NCBI RefSeq assembly: GCF_003946445.1
Contig: NZ_RHOF01000003.1
Span: 1-64,000 of the forward strand
DNA: 64,000 nucleotides
Source: Loigolactobacillus jiayinensis
GTDB lineage: Bacteria > Bacillota > Bacilli > Lactobacillales > Lactobacillaceae
Direction of reading: 5' to 3'
The translations under genes were made by a program, and so were the position numbers. Within the stretch, counting starts at the first letter, position 1. Every line of letters begins with the position of its first letter. Positions 59,388 through 64,000 of this stretch are shown one piece after another. The notes beneath the pieces are model-generated. The model worked only from the letters and a program-made list of their open reading frames with translations, did no database searches and was not told the origin of the DNA.

Positions 59388-60820
59388 TAAACTTCGCCTC
59401 CAGCGTTAATATTTTGGACCGCTTGCCGTGCACCAGCTTGATCCAGAACCGTCAAATCACGATTGACCTGCGCTTCCAGTCCAGCGTATTTAGTCAAATC
59501 TTCACCCCAGAAAGCGTCATTTTGTAACGCTAACTGAACATAATCAGTAGCACCTTTAATTTTATCAAAAGCAGCTAAGATTTCTGGCGTATCGCTAGGT
59601 TCAAAGTCAGCCTTACCCGCATAAATTTTCAGATAAGCAGCCAGCGCCAATGTGATCCGTTGCGGCAACTTATTGTTCTTCGCAACATAGCGCTTAAATG
59701 TTGGTAATAGCCGTGCTTGGAATTTAGAAATACTGTTTAACGCAATTGAAGCCAATTCATGATTGACGAATGGGTTTTCGAAACGTTCCTTAACCCCTTC
59801 CGCATAGGTTTCTAATTCTGCTTGTGGCAATTGAACCGTTGGAATAATTTCTTGATACATTTCATCATTAACGAATTTGTAGAAATCTTTATCGTTCATT
59901 ACTTTGCCAACGGTATCGATACCGGCCAACCGAGCAATTGGTGACATCGTTGTATGCGGTCCATTCAACAAGGAAACTTTCCGATTGCGGTAGGGTTGCA
60001 TATCGTCAGTAACGACCACATTGATGCCGGCATCCTTTAATGGTAATAATTGCTTTAACTTCTGGTCACCTTCAATGACAAAGATCAAAAACGGTTCAGC
60101 TTTAACCATCAATGAATCGCGGTAGCCCCATTCTTGTTCCAAATCAGCGGCGCGATCACGGGGATAACCAGGCACGATACGATCAACTAAAGTCGCATAG
60201 AAATCATTTTCTTGGTTGATCCAGTCGATGAAGCCTTGACCTAAATTCCAATCAGCGGCGTACTGCAAGATAATTTTTTTCAAGGTATTACCATTATGAT
60301 TGATCAATTCGCAAGGAATAATTTGGAACCCTTTCTTGCCTAATTTGAAGCGTTCATATAGCAAAGCAGTTAACTTACCAGGATAAGAATTTTGCGGTTG
60401 ATCAGTTAGTTTATCGTTTGCATCGTAACTGATGCCGGCTTCAGTTGTATTAGAGAAAATAAACTGAATATTATCATCCTTGGCTAAGTCCAAATAGCTT
60501 TGAAAATCTTCGTAAGGCCGCACCGTTCCGTTGATTGATTCAACGACTTCATGACTTTGGACCTTTTTGCCAGCTAATTTACCTTCTAGTAAAACGGTGT
60601 ATAAGTCATCTTGTTCGTCCAGCATTTTAGTCATGCCCTTATCGATCGGCTGAACCACCTTAACACCACCGTTGAAGAGTCCTTGATTGTTCATTTGCTG
60701 AATCTGCCAATCGACAAAAGCTCTTAAAAAGTTGCCTTCGCCAAATTGAATGACCTTAGTTGGATATTTAGCCTGTTTACGAAAATTAGCGTTTAAGCGT
60801 TCTAATGTTGCTTCACTCAT
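59387..60820 (-). CDS. uxaB: Tagaturonate reductase (altronate oxidoreductase)
   Basis: 477 residues from the ATG at 60820 (MSEATLERLNANFRK), SD AAGGAG. Mannitol dehydrogenase-like fold with IQFGEGNFLRAFVDW near residue 25 and the C-terminal segment VNHELASIALNSISKF. Reduces D-tagaturonate to D-altronate with NADH. Begins 71 bases after the lacI stop. Confidence 0.95.
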   Translation of the reverse strand: MSEATLERLNANFRKQAKYPTKVIQFGEGNFLRAFVDWQIQQMNNQGLFNGGVKVVQPIDKGMTKMLDEQDDLYTVLLEGKLAGKKVQSHEVVESINGTVRPYEDFQSYLDLAKDDNIQFIFSNTTEAGISYDANDKLTDQPQNSYPGKLTALLYERFKLGKKGFQIIPCELINHNGNTLKKIILQYAADWNLGQGFIDWINQENDFYATLVDRIVPGYPRDRAADLEQEWGYRDSLMVKAEPFLIFVIEGDQKLKQLLPLKDAGINVVVTDDMQPYRNRKVSLLNGPHTTMSPIARLAGIDTVGKVMNDKDFYKFVNDEMYQEIIPTVQLPQAELETYAEGVKERFENPFVNHELASIALNSISKFQARLLPTFKRYVAKNNKLPQRITLALAAYLKIYAGKADFEPSDTPEILAAFDKIKGATDYVQLALQNDAFWGEDLTKYAGLEAQVNRDLTVLDQAGARQAVQNINAGGEV

Positions 60821-60847
60821 AAATAACACTCCTTATATTATTTTTAA

Positions 60848-60861
60848 TGCACACGTTAACA
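60848..60861. promoter_or_regulatory. Candidate LacI/CcpA operator before uxaB
   Basis: TGTTAACGTGTGCA on the minus strand. It shares TGTTAACGT with the site at the lacI promoter (61919-61932), as expected if the adjacent LacI-type regulator binds both. Confidence 0.5.
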
Positions 60862-60891
60862 TTTTTAATTAAAAATAAAACACCACTTAAT

Positions 60892-61899
60892 TTAGTCTGT
60901 GGCATTCAAATTTTTAACCGAATCGCGAATAATTAATTCTGGTGAGACTAGCTTTGTTTCTAACTGATATTCTGGATTATTCATAACTTGATCAAACATC
61001 TGTAACCCAAGTTCGCTTAGCTTATCAATTGGTTTACGAATCGTCGTTAATGCTGGATTAATAAATGCAGCATAGACGGAATCATCAAAACCAATTAAGG
61101 AAATGTCCTCTGGTACGCGGACATTTAGCTCATGACAAGCTTTTAAAGCGCCAATTGCCATATCATCGTTAGCACAGAAAATTAAAGTTGGAAACTCAGG
61201 TAAAAGTAAAATCTGCTTCATTGCCCGATAGCCACTGCTGGCATCATAAGTACCCGGCACAACCGCATCAGACAAGATGTTTAAGTGGTGCTTGTTGACG
61301 CAATCGAGGAAGGCCTTTCGCCGGATCGATGACGATTCAAAACTGTCAATTCCTTCGATCATGCCAAAAGTCTTATGGCCTAAGCGAACAGCGTATTCCA
61401 TTGCTTGATAGGTGCCAGCGTAATCGTCAAAACCGACATTAGCCACATCGTGACGCTGCAATAGTCGATTTAACACAACTAGCGGTAACCCGTTTTTCTT
61501 AACAAAATCGATAAATTCATCATCATTTTGCGATTGACTAACCACAACAACCCCATCTAACCGCGATTTAACAGCAATATTATAATTACTGAGATCGTCG
61601 ATGCCGTTAACCGATAGCATATATTCTTTATCCAAAGCATTATGTAAGCGTGTGATCACTTCGGTTAAAAAACTAGTGGATGTCCCCGTTTGGATACTGG
61701 AGAAGAACAAACCAATCGTATATGTTTTATTATTCACCAATCCACGAGCACTTAAATTAGGCGAGTAGCCTAATTCTGTAGCAATTTTTTGAATTTTCTG
61801 GCGGGTCTTTTCTTTGACCGCCGGATTGCCATTCAACGCACGGGAAACAGTTGTATGTGAAACTCCCGCTATCTTAGCAATTGTTTTAATCGTTGCCAT
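60892..61899 (-). CDS. LacI-family transcriptional regulator of the uxa genes
   Basis: 335 residues. The N-terminal HTH (TIKTIAKIAGVSHTTVSRAL) and hinge are followed by a periplasmic-binding-protein-like effector domain with SRLDGVVVVSQSQ and FCANDDMAIGAL. It lies directly upstream of uxaB on the same strand and has an operator-like site over its own start, so it probably represses itself and the uxa genes until a uronate or KDG-related inducer appears. Confidence 0.9.
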   Translation of the reverse strand: MATIKTIAKIAGVSHTTVSRALNGNPAVKEKTRQKIQKIATELGYSPNLSARGLVNNKTYTIGLFFSSIQTGTSTSFLTEVITRLHNALDKEYMLSVNGIDDLSNYNIAVKSRLDGVVVVSQSQNDDEFIDFVKKNGLPLVVLNRLLQRHDVANVGFDDYAGTYQAMEYAVRLGHKTFGMIEGIDSFESSSIRRKAFLDCVNKHHLNILSDAVVPGTYDASSGYRAMKQILLLPEFPTLIFCANDDMAIGALKACHELNVRVPEDISLIGFDDSVYAAFINPALTTIRKPIDKLSELGLQMFDQVMNNPEYQLETKLVSPELIIRDSVKNLNATD

Positions 61900-61918
61900 C
61901 CATGTATGCCCCTTTATC

Positions 61919-61960
61919 TGTTAACGTTTTCATAATAAGCGCATAATTCGCATTTGTCAA
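61919..61960 (-). promoter_or_regulatory. lacI promoter with downstream operator
   Basis: Minus strand TTGACA (61955-61960), 17 bases, TATTAT (61932-61937): a near-consensus promoter. The spacer holds ATGCG twice. TGTTAACGTTTTCA (plus strand, 61919-61932) overlaps the start region and fits a LacI/CcpA operator. Confidence 0.65.
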
Positions 61961-62261
61961 CAGCTGATTGTGAAATTAAAAGCAAGCTTTTTTTACTGCT
62001 ACAATAAGTTTATTGAATACCCATTCCATTAGGTTTCACGCGCACATTTTACTAAAAACAATTGATATTAGATCTGAGTTTAGTGGTAAAAATACAGAAT
62101 TAGTTGTATCATAAATAAAGATAACCATAAAGCGCTAACAAATTGGTTAAACGCTATTTATATACTAATTTTTTTGTCTATTTATAATTTTGAGCAATAA
62201 AACGTAACAGATTTACAGTGATTACAATATTTTTGAACAATTTTAGGAGGCGCGGTCAGCT
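61961..62261. other. Upstream region of the AraC-type gene
   Basis: About 300 AT-rich bases. GCGCTAAC and ACGCTATT occur as a loose direct repeat near 62132-62160, followed by TATACT (about 62161), a possible promoter for the plus-strand regulator. Nothing else recognised. Confidence 0.35.
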
Positions 62262-63230
62262 GTGAATTCAAATTTAAACGAACTACTTTATCGTGAAACT
62301 GCTGTCGAGCAGGCACAGAAAAATTCACATCAGTTTACTATGGACATCCCAGAAACATCATTGGACGAAACGCGTAATACGCTGCGATTAACCGATAATT
62401 ATTTTTTCGCCAATAAGGAGATCTTCATTAGCAAACATAACCGTTTTGCCCCTTATCCATTACACTCGCATCAATTTTTAGAATTAAATTACGTGTATTC
62501 TGGCTCGTGTCAGCAAACAATTGATGGCGTGCCGACAACCTTACAAACCGGTGATGTCGTCTTATTGGATGTTGGCTCTAAACATTCAATCGATTATCTG
62601 GGCGAAAATGATATCCTAATCAATATTTTATTCCGTACTAAAGACATTCATATTGATCTACTAAATAAGTTAAAGAATTCGCAAAGTGCGCTTTTCAGCT
62701 TTTTACTCAATATCTCCACTGGCGATTTTAATCACCTTAAATCTTTGATTTTCCGCAATACTGGTAAAACAGGTGTTTCCACGGTCATTGAAACGATCAT
62801 GAACGAATACTTTTTCCCCCGCGAATATTCGGATGAGATCATTAGTAGTTATTTACCAATTCTATTTTTGACCTTAACTCGTGATTATAAAAATACGTTG
62901 ATCGACGCCGGCATGGATCAATACTCTGAACCGGTGATTTTCCAAGTCCTAAATGAAATCGATCATCACTACGACACCGTGACTTTGGACTCCGTGGCCA
63001 AAAAATTAAGCTACAACAAAAATTATCTTAGCAACTTGATCAAGGCTAAAACCGGCAACACTTTCACTGAACTACTGAACAAGCAGCGCTTAAGTCGTGC
63101 CCATTTGCTAATTACCTCGACCAAAATTCCTATTTCGCGGATCATTACTGAAGTTGGTTTTTCCAACAAGAACTACTTCTACAAGAAATACAAAGAATCC
63201 TATCAACACTTGCCGACGATTGATCGGTAA
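62262..63230 (+). CDS. AraC-family transcriptional regulator
   Basis: 322 residues from a GTG at 62262 with TAGGAGG upstream. The N-terminal half is a cupin-type sensor (HSHQFLELNYVYSG, residues about 65-130). The C-terminal 100 residues carry the two-HTH AraC domain (LDSVAKKLSYNKNYLSNLIK; ISRIITEVGFSNKNYFYKKYKE). Divergent from lacI and convergent with the transporter gene at the right edge; a candidate activator of the rhamnose and GH105 units. Confidence 0.9.
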   Translation: MNSNLNELLYRETAVEQAQKNSHQFTMDIPETSLDETRNTLRLTDNYFFANKEIFISKHNRFAPYPLHSHQFLELNYVYSGSCQQTIDGVPTTLQTGDVVLLDVGSKHSIDYLGENDILINILFRTKDIHIDLLNKLKNSQSALFSFLLNISTGDFNHLKSLIFRNTGKTGVSTVIETIMNEYFFPREYSDEIISSYLPILFLTLTRDYKNTLIDAGMDQYSEPVIFQVLNEIDHHYDTVTLDSVAKKLSYNKNYLSNLIKAKTGNTFTELLNKQRLSRAHLLITSTKIPISRIITEVGFSNKNYFYKKYKESYQHLPTIDR

Positions 63231-63232
63231 GC

Positions 63233-63276
63233 AAAAAGGACATTGACTTCAAAAGCTGAAGTCAATGTCCTTTTCT
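63233..63276. terminator. Bidirectional terminator between the araC-type and MHS transporter genes
   Basis: AAAAGGACATTGACTTC pairs with GAAGTCAATGTCCTTTT, flanked by A and T runs. Confidence 0.85.
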
Positions 63277-63292
63277 TATTCTTAGTAATTTT

Positions 63293-64000
63293 CTACATTG
63301 CATCATCTAAATCATTCAAATCACGACCTGTCGGATCAGTTGAAAGATATGCGCTTATAAAGGTGAATACAGAAAAGGCAATAATCATAATTGCAATTGG
63401 CCACCAACTACCAGTTGCTGCAGAAACCAAACTAGCTGCAATTAATGGACCAAAACCAGTTGCAATGACACCCGCAATTTCTTTTGCCAATGCCATTAAA
63501 GTCATACGATTTTTTGACCCAAATAATTCGGCCAACATAACATTTTCCAAGGCGAATAAGCCTTGTACACCTACGTTCAGTCCAATAACCATGGCAATAG
63601 TCAATAAAACTGTATTTTTAGTCTGAATCATTAATAACATAGGAATTGCATAGATTACCATTGCACCAGATAAGATCATGTACATTTTACGACGCCCAAT
63701 TTTATCACCTAAATATCCAACTAACGGGATTGTTATGAATGAAACTAACGAGGCGATAATATTTGCATCTGTTGTAACTGTCTTTTGCACACTTAAGAAC
63801 GTGACCATAAATCCAGCCATATAGGTTTGTAAAATACCGCTATTACCAGCTTGCCCAAAACGTAGTCCTAATGCTACTAATAGACTTTTACCACCTTTTC
63901 TAGACTTAGCTGGTACTTTAGTAGCAACTGTTAATTCATTATCGCGCTCTTCTTCAAGAAGTTTTTTCTTCTCTGCCATAACTGGGCTTTCTTTAATAAA
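63293..64000 (-). CDS. MFS transporter, metabolite:H+ symporter (MHS) type, C-terminal half (partial)
   Basis: 235 codons are visible. The ATG at 63979 is internal: the frame continues to the window edge as FIKESPV before it, the usual end of the central loop in MHS proteins. Six hydrophobic segments follow the loop, with GDKIGRRKMY after the second. The cargo is probably an organic acid; given the island, a uronate is possible. The N-terminal half lies beyond the window. Confidence 0.82.
   Translation of the reverse strand, partial: FIKESPVMAEKKKLLEEERDNELTVATKVPAKSRKGGKSLLVALGLRFGQAGNSGILQTYMAGFMVTFLSVQKTVTTDANIIASLVSFITIPLVGYLGDKIGRRKMYMILSGAMVIYAIPMLLMIQTKNTVLLTIAMVIGLNVGVQGLFALENVMLAELFGSKNRMTLMALAKEIAGVIATGFGPLIAASLVSAATGSWWPIAIMIIAFSVFTFISAYLSTDPTGRDLNDLDDAM

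Noticed and set aside
63293-63979. A complete 228-residue transporter starting at the ATG at 63979
   Set aside because: The frame continues upstream to the window edge with the conserved loop residues KESPV, so the ATG is internal and the gene is cut by the boundary.
1-64000. CRISPR arrays, tRNA or rRNA genes, insertion sequences, prophage genes
   Set aside because: None seen on either strand; no regularly spaced direct repeats, transposase or integrase frames.

Overview
The window reads as chromosome of a low-GC, Gram-positive lactic acid bacterium, most likely a member of the Lactobacillaceae. The grounds are purine-rich Shine-Dalgarno sequences a few bases before most starts, many cre-like sites, GPH-type sugar transporters, an LCP cell-wall ligase, a Dps protein and other families typical of lactobacilli. 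I cannot name the species from sequence alone. No rRNA, tRNA, insertion sequence, prophage or CRISPR array was recognised. Almost everything is intact single-copy coding sequence.

Layout. 1-6400: a C-terminal scrap of a gene, an uncatalogued 53-residue ORF with a good promoter, and the glutamate synthase operon gltB-gltD. 6400-14400: a candidate structured RNA, a small membrane protein, a cation/proton antiporter, a HAD phosphatase, a DUF488 protein and a self-contained TetR/ABC-2 exporter operon with a palindromic operator. 14450-24000: a giant acyl-CoA dehydratase activase-like protein, a TetR regulator, a tyrosine phosphatase, a small orphan protein and kdgT-kdgK. 24000-41090: housekeeping and accessory genes, namely an M20 peptidase, an MFS pump broken by an in-frame stop, CvpA, a CNNM/CBS protein, an LCP protein, an oxidoreductase, Dps, a YbaK deacylase, deoC facing a GntR regulator that shares its operator, a D-2-hydroxyacid dehydrogenase, a Ddl-type ligase, a CynX-type transporter with a deaminase, a second copy of the small orphan protein and a YczE-like membrane protein.

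41090-64000 is a coherent pectin (rhamnogalacturonan and hexuronate) catabolic island, almost all on the minus strand. Imported oligosaccharides (two GPH symporters) are trimmed inside the cell by a GH105 unsaturated rhamnogalacturonyl hydrolase and a GH28 enzyme. L-rhamnose is handled by RhaM, RhaA, RhaB and RhaD. Galacturonate goes through UxaC, UxaB and UxaA to 2-keto-3-deoxygluconate, which is phosphorylated by KdgK. A LacI-family and an AraC-family regulator sit at the head of the island. A KDPG aldolase and KduI/KduD are not visible here and must be encoded elsewhere.

The least explained items are: a pair of homologous inverted elements filling the converging 3' regions between the YczE-like gene and the GH28 gene; a roughly 390-bp gene-free block bounded by two minus-strand terminators; two paralogous 57/62-residue proteins with no function I recognise; a promoter module shared by the rha and GH105 units; an operator shared by gntR and deoC; and structured leaders before the CNNM and LCP genes. 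I saw no clear new defence or toxin system.
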